A stretch of 64,000 bases of DNA, from NCBI GenBank assembly GCA_965217565.1, contig CBDCIS010000010.1, positions 1-64,000 on the forward strand, given 5' to 3'. The notes under the pieces were generated by a model. The model made no database searches and was not told where the DNA came from. It saw only the letters and a list, made by a program, of their open reading frames with translations. The translations under genes were made by a program, and so were the position numbers. This DNA is from CBDCIS01 sp965217565. GTDB taxonomy: Bacteria; Chloroflexota; Dehalococcoidia; Lucifugimonadales; CATOSD01. This document shows positions 54,373-61,919 of this stretch, one piece after another (position 1 is the stretch's first letter; every line of letters starts with the position of its first letter).

Positions 54373-54942
54373 TTGAAAGCGCTCATGTCAATAAGAACTC
54401 AACCTAGGCTTCTGGCCGTCTGGCTGTTGACGTTGGCGACGATGGCCCTGTTGGCCGCCCCGCTGGCGACTGCCTACGGCAACGGGCGCGTGATTCAGTT
54501 CGACCGCCGCACCGCCGGACCATACGAGATCGCCGTCGGCACGATTCCGGAGAACCCCGTCGTTGGCAACCTCCACCTGACCATGAACATTACCGACACC
54601 GCGTCCGACACGCTCATCCTGGACGCCAACGTCACCGTTTCAGCCAGGGGGCCTGAGTCTGAGACTGTCGAAATAGGGCCGTTGCAAGCTCAGAACAACC
54701 TTGACGACCTGAGTTTCTACGACGTGAACACGTCGGTTGATAGACTGGGTGCGTGGGTGTTCACCGTGTCGGTGAGCGGCGAGCTTGGAGACGCCTCGAC
54801 GGAGTTTCCGATAGAAGTTACGGAGTCGAGCCCGCTGATTGCCATCGTGACGCTGCTGGCGTTGGTGGCGTTCCTGGCTGCCCTGGGATTTTCACTGCGC
54901 GCATTTCTCCGCGAAAGGGGCAGGGGCAAACGTCGTGCATAG
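54373..54942 (+). CDS. Membrane-anchored exported protein
   Basis: 189 residues. N-terminal signal segment (LLAVWLLTLATMALLAAPLA), an extracellular beta-rich region (YEIAVGTIPENPVVGNLHLT, LDANVTVSARGPESETVEIG, GAWVFTVSVSGELGDASTEF) and a C-terminal anchor (LIAIVTLLALVAFLAALGFS) with a basic tail. The extracellular domain resembles the YtkA/FixH-like folds, but this is a guess. Same cluster as the cupredoxin. Confidence 0.55.
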   Translation: MKALMSIRTQPRLLAVWLLTLATMALLAAPLATAYGNGRVIQFDRRTAGPYEIAVGTIPENPVVGNLHLTMNITDTASDTLILDANVTVSARGPESETVEIGPLQAQNNLDDLSFYDVNTSVDRLGAWVFTVSVSGELGDASTEFPIEVTESSPLIAIVTLLALVAFLAALGFSLRAFLRERGRGKRRA

Positions 54943-55004
54943 ACGACTCTCGATACGCCGCGCTTGCGAGGCGTGAGCGTCCCGGCTAGAAGGAGACATA
55001 CCCG

Positions 55005-55715
55005 ATGCGCAGAAACTTCACGAAACCGGCGGCGCTGCCGCTGCTGATACTCGCCTCCGCGCTTGTGTTGACCGCCTGCGGAGGAGGAGACCCGGAAGAC
55101 AGGCAGTTCGGCCTGGCTATACACGACAGGAAGATGACGCTCAACGACGGCGAGCTCGTGGTCAAGCAGGGCGACAGCGTGAGCTTCCTCCTGGACACGG
55201 ACGAGAGCGGCGTGTTTCACCTGCATGGCTACGACATAGAGAAGGAGTTGACCGAGCGCGAGACCGTCACGATGGAGTTCGTCGCCGGCGCGACGGGCCG
55301 GTTCATGATTACTTTCCACGCCGAAATAGAGGGCGGGCACTCGGCGCACACCGCGCACGGCGCGGTGTTCGAGTCCGACACGCTCCAACAGGGAGACAGC
55401 TTCAGCTACCGCGTGATGCACGATATGAACGGCCAGACGCTGCCATACCACAATCACATGAACCACGAGATGATAGGCTCCATCATGGTCAGCGACACGG
55501 CGCAGGAGTCCGGCGTCGCCCATGTCTCTATCCAGGAGGACGGCTCGTTCTCCCCCGCCATGCTCAGCGTTCAACCCGGCACGGAGGTGACCTGGACTAA
55601 CATGGCCGCCCAACGCCAGCGCGTGGCGAGCGGCGACCCGCCAACTGCGGACGGAGGACATGACGCCGCGGACGAAGAGGTAACGCTGGGCGCGCTGGAG
55701 GTGCGTCCTCGTTAG
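55005..55715 (+). CDS. Cupredoxin-domain lipoprotein
   Basis: 236 residues. Lipobox LVLTAC, then a cupredoxin-like domain: LVVKQGDSVSFLLDTDESGV, FHLHGYDIEKELTER. A second region, SFSPAMLSVQPGTEVTWTNM, is typical of plastocyanin-like folds. His/Met-rich HSAHTAHGAV and HNHMNHEM may bind copper. Followed after 12 bp by a polytopic membrane protein. Confidence 0.75.
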   Translation: MRRNFTKPAALPLLILASALVLTACGGGDPEDRQFGLAIHDRKMTLNDGELVVKQGDSVSFLLDTDESGVFHLHGYDIEKELTERETVTMEFVAGATGRFMITFHAEIEGGHSAHTAHGAVFESDTLQQGDSFSYRVMHDMNGQTLPYHNHMNHEMIGSIMVSDTAQESGVAHVSIQEDGSFSPAMLSVQPGTEVTWTNMAAQRQRVASGDPPTADGGHDAADEEVTLGALEVRPR

Positions 55716-55727
55716 GAGGACGCCGTG

Positions 55728-57269
55728 ATGAGAGCGCTCAGGAACATTGTGGGTCTGACGCTGGGTCTGCTGCTGGGCGTGGGCGTCACGTCGGCCTACG
55801 CACACGCCTTTGGGGAGCGTTACGATCTCCCGATACCGTTGAACTACTTCCTGTTCGGTGGGGCGGCGACCGTCGCGCTGTCATTTGTGGTCATCGGCAT
55901 ATTCGTCAAGCGCTCCGGAGCCGCGCTCGGCTATCCGCGCCACAACCTGCTGGCGACCCGCGGCGTCGGCGCGCTCATCGCGAGCCGCCCGCTCCTGTGG
56001 GCCATAAAGCTCCTCTCCTTCGGCCTCTTCGCCCTCGTGCTGGCAACGTCGTTCTTTGGCAGCAACCGCCCGCTGGACGTGCTGTCGCCCACGTTCGTGT
56101 GGATAATCTGGTGGGTTGGCATGGGCTACGCCGCCGCGCTGTTCGGCAACCTCTGGGCGCTGGTCAACCCCTGGAAGATAGCTTACGAGTGGGCCGAGAA
56201 GGCGTTTGGCGGCAACCGGCGCGGTAGCGGCGCGTTGTTCCCATACCCACAGGGGCTGGACGTGTGGCCCGCGACAGTCCTGTTCCTGCTCTTCGCGTGG
56301 CTGGAAAACGTCTATCTGGGCGCGACGATTCCGTCCAAACTGGGGATGCTGGTGCTGCTGTACTCGCTCATCACCTGGGGCGGAATGCTGGCGTTCGGCA
56401 AGCACACCTGGCTCAGGCGCGGAGAGGCGTTCTCCGTGCTGTTCGGCTTCTTCGCCCGCTTCTCGCCCACGGAGGCCAGGGTGAGCAACAACCGGCTTTG
56501 CGCTCGGTGCGGGCAGGAGTGCGGCTCCCCGGGAGTCGATTGCGTGGACTGCTACGACTGCTTCGAGCGGGCGAATCCGCGGCAGAGGGAGTTCAACCTG
56601 CGGCCCTACGCGGTGGGGCTGGCTCACCCCGGCCGCGTTTCGACAGCCACGGCGGCCTTCGTGATTCTCGCGCTGGCGACGGTAACGTTCGACGGCCTGC
56701 AGGAGACGCCAACGTGGGTGGACATCCAAACGTTCGTTTACGACGCGGCGTCGCTCTTCGGCCCCAACGTCGTCGGAACCATCGACACATTTGGCCTGGT
56801 AGTCCTGCCGACCATCTTCATGCTCATCTACCTGGGCTTCGCGCGCGCGATCAGGTGGCTGTCGGGCGACCCGACCACGACGTTCGACGTAGCCAAGGCG
56901 TTCGTCTTCGCGCTCGTGCCGATAGCCCTCGCCTACAACATGGCCCACTTCATGTCTCTGCTGCTCATAACGGGTCAGTCTATCATACCGCTCTTCTCAG
57001 ACCCGTTCGGCTACGGCTGGGACATATTCCGCACGGCGGACTACAAAATAAACATCGGCATCATCAACGCCAGATTCGCGTGGTACACGTCCGTAGCAGC
57101 CATAGTGCTGGGCCACGTCATTTCGGTTTACCTGGCCCACCTGATATCGCTGCGGCGGGTGCAGGACCGTGCCCGCGCGCTGCGAGGCCAATACCCAATG
57201 CTTGCGCTGATGGTCATCTACACCGCCACAAGCCTGTGGATTATAGCCCAGCCCATAGTGGAAGGCTGA
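55728..57269 (+). CDS. Polytopic membrane protein with Cys-rich loop
   Basis: 513 residues from the ATG at 55728 (AGGAGG upstream; a GTG one codon earlier is possible). Ten or more membrane segments. Loop 258-278 has six Cys: LCARCGQECGSPGVDCVDCY continuing with DCF, spaced C-x2-C-x3-C-x6-C-x2-C-x2-C, likely metal binding. The segments SPTFVWIIWWVGMGYAAALF, NLWALVNPWK and SLITWGGMLAF resemble proteins often labelled 'fenitrothion hydrolase', a doubtful name. Position after a cupredoxin suggests copper or electron transfer. Function not known. Confidence 0.65.
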   Translation: MRALRNIVGLTLGLLLGVGVTSAYAHAFGERYDLPIPLNYFLFGGAATVALSFVVIGIFVKRSGAALGYPRHNLLATRGVGALIASRPLLWAIKLLSFGLFALVLATSFFGSNRPLDVLSPTFVWIIWWVGMGYAAALFGNLWALVNPWKIAYEWAEKAFGGNRRGSGALFPYPQGLDVWPATVLFLLFAWLENVYLGATIPSKLGMLVLLYSLITWGGMLAFGKHTWLRRGEAFSVLFGFFARFSPTEARVSNNRLCARCGQECGSPGVDCVDCYDCFERANPRQREFNLRPYAVGLAHPGRVSTATAAFVILALATVTFDGLQETPTWVDIQTFVYDAASLFGPNVVGTIDTFGLVVLPTIFMLIYLGFARAIRWLSGDPTTTFDVAKAFVFALVPIALAYNMAHFMSLLLITGQSIIPLFSDPFGYGWDIFRTADYKINIGIINARFAWYTSVAAIVLGHVISVYLAHLISLRRVQDRARALRGQYPMLALMVIYTATSLWIIAQPIVEG

Positions 57270-57300
57270 GCATGCATATGAGATTCTCAACATTGGGGCG

Positions 57301-57798
57301 TTAACTCCGCCTGAACAGGCAGAAGGGATGCCCCGCTGGGTCTAGGTAAACGCGGACGTGCTCTTGCGGCTGGAACTCGGCAAGTGTTGCGCCGACGGCC
57401 TCTGCATGAGACCCAGCTGCCTCGACGTCATCCACCTCGATGTCCAGATGCGACATCATCTGCTGATCGTCCCGCGTGGAGGGCCAAGATGGTCGAACAT
57501 ATGCCTCCTCAGTCTGAAACGACAACCCTGCCCCGCCGTCGGGTGGGACCAGTTTCACCCAATGCGGTTCGTCCTTCTCCACCTGCCATCCTAGCACCGT
57601 TTCTACTTGAAGATGACAGGCATCGAATACTATCCGTCTTTCCCGCGAAAGCGGGAATCCAGTGTGGAAGGCAGCCGAGATATTATCAAATACATCTGGA
57701 AACGGTACTAGCAGACGTCGGTAGAAAGCCGCCAGCGCCTGGGCGTTGGGCGAGTCGAGCACGATGCCCGACAACCCAAATCGAGGAGTGTGCATCAT
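57301..57798 (-). CDS. VOC-family protein with in-frame element-derived insert
   Basis: 165 residues. Glyoxalase/bleomycin-resistance fold: GIVLDSPNAQALAAFYRRLL, WVKLVPPDGGAGLSFQ, HLDIEVDDVEAAGSHAEAVG, VYLDPAGHPFCLF. Residues 31-69 are foreign: they are encoded by a 113-bp element plus a duplicated CTAG. Without them the sequence reads YRRLLGWQVEKDEPHWVKL as in ordinary members of about 126 residues. The insert lies after the first helix, in a surface loop, and could be tolerated. Metal-binding His/Glu positions are not complete. Function unknown. Confidence 0.8.
   Translation of the reverse strand: MMHTPRFGLSGIVLDSPNAQALAAFYRRLLVPFPDVFDNISAAFHTGFPLSRERRIVFDACHLQVETVLGWQVEKDEPHWVKLVPPDGGAGLSFQTEEAYVRPSWPSTRDDQQMMSHLDIEVDDVEAAGSHAEAVGATLAEFQPQEHVRVYLDPAGHPFCLFRRS
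57595..57707. mobile_element. Miniature inverted-repeat element inside the VOC gene
   Basis: 113 bp flanked by CTAG at 57591-57594 and 57708-57711. Terminal inverted repeats: left CACCGTTTCTACTTG, right (complement) TACCGTTTCCAGATG. The middle contains the perfect hairpin TTCCCGCGAAAGCGGGAA. It has no coding capacity of its own, so it must have been moved by a CTAG-targeting transposase, plausibly IS5-type. The insertion adds exactly 117 bp. Confidence 0.75.
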
Positions 57799-58181
57799 CC
57801 CTCCTCCGGGTTCATGCTGCCCCCATCATACCAGGCCAACGCCGTCATTGGCTCGGAAAGCGACCTGCACCGCACCTTTGCCGGCGCGCCACTACCCTAA
57901 AAGCGGAAATTCACGCAACACCTAACCGTTTGGCAATCCAAGGGTGTGGGCCACGCCGCACGCGCGAACTTTCCCCTTGACACCCCCCATTGACATATGC
58001 GAACGCTCGTGCTATTATCTTCTTGTCCACCGGAAAACCACCCGCCCAAGAGCCGGTAGCCCATCCCAGACCGCCCGTCTGACCCGTGCCGCAAAGTGTA
58101 CGATGTGGCAGGCAAACCAACCTGATTGAACGACTTTCTGTTGACAATCCAGATCCCCAGCCAGCTAGGAGATACAGCAAA
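57799..58181. other. Gene-free stretch
   Basis: Between the VOC gene and the HTH fragment. No gene, RNA or repeat supported. Confidence 0.4.
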
Positions 58182-58406
58182 ATGCATGAAGATCAGACTC
58201 CTCAGAGCAGTTTGACCCTCTTCGCCACCAAACTCTCCGAGAGACAGAAGGCCGCGCTGCCATACCTGCTCGAGCCCGGCCCCATCTCCCAGCGCGCCAG
58301 GCAGGTCGGCATCCACAGGGGCACCCTCTACAGGTGGATGCCCGTAGCTTGTGGCAAATCCCTTCACTTTCCCTCAACTCTGAACAGTTACGATGGCGAC
58401 TTTTGA
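58182..58406 (+). pseudogene. Truncated HTH protein
   Basis: ATG at 58182. The product has SLTLFATKLSERQKAALPYL and PGPISQRARQVGIHRGTLYR followed by WM, an HTH often found in small phage or regulatory proteins. After WM the sequence changes abruptly and ends 22 codons later. Probably a remnant. Confidence 0.4.
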
Positions 58407-58431
58407 CTTTTGGCGCGACTTAGGGTATGCT
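58403..58431 (+). promoter_or_regulatory. Sigma70-type promoter of the thi operon
   Basis: TTGACT at 58403-58408, 17-bp spacer, TATGCT at 58426-58431, about 25 bp before the riboswitch. Confidence 0.6.
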
Positions 58432-58456
58432 GGCAACGAGCAGAATAGTTGAATAC

Positions 58457-58557
58457 TACCGGTTGGGAGCTTGGGCAAGCCAGGCTGAGAGGGCGACCGC
58501 GACGCGTCGCCGACCACCAATACCTGATCTGGGTAATGCCAGCGTAGGGACGTACCG
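58457..58557 (+). ncRNA. TPP riboswitch (THI element)
   Basis: Conserved THI-box sequences: GGCTGAGA at 58493-58500, then ACCTGATCTGGGTAATGCCA and GCGTAGGGA, the pyrophosphate and pyrimidine sensor helices. A Rho-independent terminator follows, so it likely controls the downstream thiGES genes by transcription attenuation on binding thiamine pyrophosphate. Confidence 0.9.
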
Positions 58558-58574
58558 AGGATTGTCGTAATCGG

Positions 58575-58603
58575 AACCGCTGGCATGAGTCAGCGGTTTT
58601 TTG
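58575..58603 (+). terminator. Rho-independent terminator of the TPP riboswitch
   Basis: CCGCTG, loop GCATGAGT, CAGCGG, then six T. It lies between the riboswitch and thiG and is the expected expression platform. Confidence 0.85.
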
Positions 58604-58638
58604 TTACGGGCGTAAGCCGGCAAAAATGAGAGGGTGAC

Positions 58639-59424
58639 ATGAGCGACGCTCTGGTTATCGATGGCAAGGAGTTCGGCTCCAGGCTTATGGTGGGCACGGG
58701 CAGGCACAGGAGCATGGAAGAGATGGTGGACTCCATCCAGGCCTCTGGCGCGGAGATAATTACGGTTGCCATTCGCAGGCTGGACCTGGACAACCTCGAG
58801 GAAAAGAACATCCTGGACTACTTCGATTGGGACAAATATACCATTCTGCCCAATACGGCCGGCTGCAAGACGGCCGAGGAAGCGGTTTTCACCGCGCACC
58901 TCGCCAGGGAGGTTACAGGGTCCAACTGGATAAAGCTCGAGGTCATCCCCGACCCGAAGTACCTGCTTCCCGACCCCGTCGGCACGTTCGAGGCCGCGTG
59001 CCAGCTGGTGAATGAGGGCTACGCCGTGCTGCCCTACATCCACGCCGACCCGGTGCTGGCAAGGCGGCTGGAAGACATCGGATGCGCCACCGTCATGCCT
59101 CTGGGTTCGGCGATAGGCTCGGGGCAGGGGATTCAGACGCTGGACGAGATACGAATCATCATCGCGGAAGCGAACGTCCCGGTGGTGGTGGACGCGGGGC
59201 TCGGCGTGCCGTCGGAGGCGTCGGAGGCGTTGGAGGCGGGCGCGGACGCCGTGCTCGTGAACACGGCAATCGCCCGAGCCAACGACCCGTCGGCGATGGG
59301 CGAGGCCTTCAAGCTGGGCGTGCAGGCAGGGCGAATGGCATACGTGGCGGGCCGCATAGCGCGCAAAGACCTCGGAACGGCCAGCAGTCCCACCGAGGGC
59401 ATCGCCGCGGCCGCGCGGAGCTAG
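58639..59424 (+). CDS. thiG: Thiazole synthase
   Basis: 261 residues, ATG with GAGAGGGTG upstream. Forms the thiazole phosphate of thiamine from deoxyxylulose 5-phosphate, dehydroglycine and the ThiS thiocarboxylate. Schiff-base Lys99 is in WIKLEVI. PNTAGCKTAEEAVFTAHLAR, LPYIHADPVLARRLEDIGC, MPLGSAIGSGQGI and VVVDAGLGVPSEASEA are family motifs. First gene of the riboswitch-controlled operon. thiF and thiH/thiO are not adjacent. Confidence 0.95.
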   Translation: MSDALVIDGKEFGSRLMVGTGRHRSMEEMVDSIQASGAEIITVAIRRLDLDNLEEKNILDYFDWDKYTILPNTAGCKTAEEAVFTAHLAREVTGSNWIKLEVIPDPKYLLPDPVGTFEAACQLVNEGYAVLPYIHADPVLARRLEDIGCATVMPLGSAIGSGQGIQTLDEIRIIIAEANVPVVVDAGLGVPSEASEALEAGADAVLVNTAIARANDPSAMGEAFKLGVQAGRMAYVAGRIARKDLGTASSPTEGIAAAARS

Positions 59425-59427
59425 GCA

Positions 59428-60072
59428 TTGCGGGCGGCGCTCCCGTCTCCCTGCCTGTGCATGGTCACGGACAGACGCCAGTGCGCGGGCAGGACGCTGG
59501 AAGAGGTGGTCGCGCGGGCCGTCGATGGCGGCGTGAACCTCGTTCAGCTGCGCGAGAAGGACCTGCCATCCGGGAATCTGCTGGAGCTTGCGCTCCGGCT
59601 GCGGAAGCTCACTGACGGGAGGGCGCTGCTGTTCGTGAACGACAGGATCGACGTCGCGCTGGCGTGCGGCGCGGACGGGGTGCAGCTGGGCGAGGACGCG
59701 ATGCCGGCCGTGGCGGCGCGCTCTATCACGGGCGGTCTGCTGCTTGGCCGGTCGGTGCATGACGTGGAGGGCGCGCTGAAGGCGCAGGCCGATGGCGCGG
59801 ATGCGCTTGTGGTCGGAACGATATTCCCGTCCGGGTCACACCCGGATAGAGAGGCGGCGGGCGTCGGCTTGTTGGAGCGACTGCGCGGCAGGCTCCAAAT
59901 CCCGTATCTCGCCATCGGCGGCGTCACGGAGGAGAACGTGGATTCTGTGATGGAGGCCGGCGCTTCCGGGGTCGCCGTCATTAGCGCCATATCGAAACGC
60001 GCAGACCCGCGGGAGGCGTCCGCTGAGCTGATGCGAAGGATGAGAGCGTCCGCCGAAAGGGGAAGAGGATGA
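59428..60072 (+). CDS. thiE: Thiamine phosphate synthase
   Basis: 214 residues from a TTG, three bases after thiG. Joins the pyrimidine pyrophosphate and thiazole phosphate. TIM-barrel motifs: VNLVQLREKDLPSG, LFVNDRIDVALACGADGVQL, LLLGRSVHDVEGALKAQ, LVVGTIFPSGSHP and AIGGVTEENVDSV. Its stop overlaps the thiS start (ATGA). Confidence 0.93.
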   Translation: MRAALPSPCLCMVTDRRQCAGRTLEEVVARAVDGGVNLVQLREKDLPSGNLLELALRLRKLTDGRALLFVNDRIDVALACGADGVQLGEDAMPAVAARSITGGLLLGRSVHDVEGALKAQADGADALVVGTIFPSGSHPDREAAGVGLLERLRGRLQIPYLAIGGVTEENVDSVMEAGASGVAVISAISKRADPREASAELMRRMRASAERGRG

Positions 60073-60272
60073 TCGCGCTGACCGTCAACGGCAAAGAGCG
60101 GCAATTGGAGAGTCCCACCAATTTGCTGGCTTACGTGGAGTCGCTCGGCGTTAATCTCAAGCACATCGCGGTGGCGCACAATGGCAGCGTGGTTCGCAGG
60201 GACGAACTGACGGGCATTACGCTGGCGGAAGGCGACCAGGTGGAGATAGTGCGCGCGGTGGGCGGCGGCTAA
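60069..60272 (+). CDS. thiS: Sulfur carrier protein ThiS
   Basis: 67 residues, ubiquitin-like: MIALTVNGKERQLESPTNLL, GDQVEIVRAVGGG with the terminal Gly-Gly that carries the thiocarboxylate. Overlaps thiE. The stop overlaps the convergent stop of the next gene by 4 bp. Confidence 0.95.
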   Translation: MIALTVNGKERQLESPTNLLAYVESLGVNLKHIAVAHNGSVVRRDELTGITLAEGDQVEIVRAVGGG

Positions 60273-61082
60273 ATCATGAAGTTCATCTGCCTTACGATGG
60301 TCTCGCCCAGCGCGGTGTCGCCCGCGATGCTGACCTTGCCGGAAGCGATGACCTCGTCGGGATGCCATCGGCCGCAGCCCAGGCACGCGAAAGCCTCCGT
60401 GTCCATCTTCAGGCGCACCGTCGGGTTTGGCGGCCCGGCGTCCAGCGGCTTGGCGAACCTGCCCTCGACGCCAATCGGCAGGGTTAGCGCTACCGTTCCC
60501 GCCACCTCGAATACGACCGTCGCGCCGTCCGGCGCCTGCGCCTTCTTGCCGACCACGTAGGGCATTGCCTGCACAACCCTGTCAACCGAGTGCTCGGCGA
60601 TCGGCCCTTCCATGCTGCCTGGCCTGTCAACGGCGCGGCGCATGTCCTGTTCGTGAACCCAGGCGTCGAAAATGCGTATGCCGAGGTGGTCTCTCACAGT
60701 GCCGGGGCCAATGGGCGTCTGGGCTGGGGCGTCGAAGTCGTCGGCGCTCATCGCTCGCAGTCGCTCCATGCGCTCGCCGGTTACCTCTCGGAACTCGTCC
60801 AGCACCCTTGCGCCGGGCCACTGGCGGCGCCAGTCCACCACCACCTCGTTCCTGGCTCCAAGCTCGTTCCGGGTGTGGCTCAGGTCGGCGGGCGTGTGGT
60901 CAGGCGCGGGCCGTCCCAGTATCGCGGACTCGCTGCCCACCATGTGCGAGAGCTGGTCCTGCACAGACCAACCGGGGCAGTCGGTGGGTGTCTTCCACTC
61001 CGTTTCGGTAAAGCTCTCGCATAGCTGCTCGATTCGAGCGCCAGACGCTCTCCATATTATCTACAAGCTGCCAGTCGCTCAT
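60269..61082 (-). pseudogene. TIGR03083 family protein, frameshifted near the N-terminus
   Basis: From the ATG at 61082 the frame reads MSDWQLVDNMESVWRS; the family then continues, one base later, as IEQLCESFTETEWKTPTDCP, GWSVQDQLSHMVGSESAI to 60269. The change is explained by one extra A in CGCTCGAATCGAG near 61031-61036. TIGR03083 proteins are maleylpyruvate isomerase-like and usually act with mycothiol or bacillithiol. The C-terminal half (RIFDAWVHEQDMRRAVDRPG, FACLGCGRWHPDEVIASGKV) is intact. Either a pseudogene or a sequencing error. Confidence 0.75.
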
Positions 61083-61106
61083 GTGGCCCCTCCCGCTGAC
61101 CGTTAT

Positions 61107-61478
61107 CTATTCCTTTGCCTGTATGACTACACGTCCGTCGTCCTCGATTTCCATGTACAGGGTATGGCCAGCGAGCAAGAGCATACCCGCAAGGGGCGTG
61201 GCATCCGCCTCGTCGGCCTCGACATATCTCGGCTGCCCGTCCCAGAGCACCGTGACCCCATAGACGTCAAAGACAGCCTCACTGCCGTCGGCCAGGACCG
61301 CTTGGCCTTGACCCACGTATGGCAGTCCCAACTCCGTCACCAGCGGCGGTGGAATGGTCAAAGAGCCATTGTAGCCGGTGTCTATAATGGATTCGATTTC
61401 CCGCGTCTGCCCCGTCGGGCCTCGCAGAGGAAGGGTCACGACCGCCTCGTAAGCAGCGTTCACAGTACCCTCTATCAC
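61107..61478 (-). CDS. Clan AA aspartic protease (retropepsin-like)
   Basis: 123 residues from a GTG that overlaps the previous stop. Single-domain retropepsin-like fold: ESIIDTGYNGSLTIPP with the catalytic Asp in DTG, then LGLPYVGQGQAVLADGS, TPLAGMLLLAGHTLYMEIED. It would be active as a dimer. Small clan AA proteases next to small partner genes are common in Chloroflexota and cyanobacteria; their substrates are unknown. Confidence 0.8.
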   Translation of the reverse strand: MIEGTVNAAYEAVVTLPLRGPTGQTREIESIIDTGYNGSLTIPPPLVTELGLPYVGQGQAVLADGSEAVFDVYGVTVLWDGQPRYVEADEADATPLAGMLLLAGHTLYMEIEDDGRVVIQAKE

Positions 61479-61741
61479 TCGGGCCTCCGCCGCGACCCAC
61501 CCCCAAAGCTGCGAAACGTCTTGTACCCGACACGCATCAACCAGATGTCGGCGTCAGGGCATTGCGCCCGCACGCGCTCCGATGAGTCGATGGCGTTGTC
61601 GCCAATGGCGAAGGTTCCGCTATCGACGTCGATGGCGACGGTCTTGCCGACGTGGCTCTCTTCGAAATGTGGCCGGATGTCTCTCTCGTATATCTCGTCG
61701 CCAAGGCGGGCCCTCTCCTCAGCGGGCCGACGAACGGGCAT
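61475..61741 (-). CDS. Small protein paired with the aspartic protease
   Basis: 88 residues from the ATG at 61741 (GGGGATG upstream). RARLGDEIYERDIRPHFEES, GKTVAIDVDSGTFAIGDNAI, DIWLMRVGYKTFRSFGG is a pattern seen in small proteins encoded with retropepsin-like genes, possibly antitoxin-like. Its stop overlaps the start of the protease gene. Confidence 0.65.
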   Translation of the reverse strand: MPVRRPAEERARLGDEIYERDIRPHFEESHVGKTVAIDVDSGTFAIGDNAIDSSERVRAQCPDADIWLMRVGYKTFRSFGGGSRRRPE

Positions 61742-61844
61742 GGTAGCATCCCCTTTCAATGGCATTCCTCTAAATATGACATTATACAACTATCCGGCAG
61801 ATTCCAACAACAGGGAAAGACCCTCTCCGAGCCGCCCATGCGCG

Positions 61845-61873
61845 TTGACAGCGTAGCTGGGCGGGGGTATGCT
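61845..61873 (+). promoter_or_regulatory. Sigma70-type promoter of the dehydratase gene
   Basis: TTGACA at 61845-61850, 17-bp spacer, TATGCT at 61868-61873, about 45 bp before the ATG at 61920. Confidence 0.65.
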
Positions 61874-61919
61874 TTCGCTGGCTGACATAATCAGAATACG
61901 TTACAGTTGGAGGGCTTCG

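Noticed and set aside
55881..56948. Long minus-strand frame opposite the polytopic membrane protein
   Set aside because: Antisense of membrane codons gives Arg/Glu-rich low-complexity sequence without a family.
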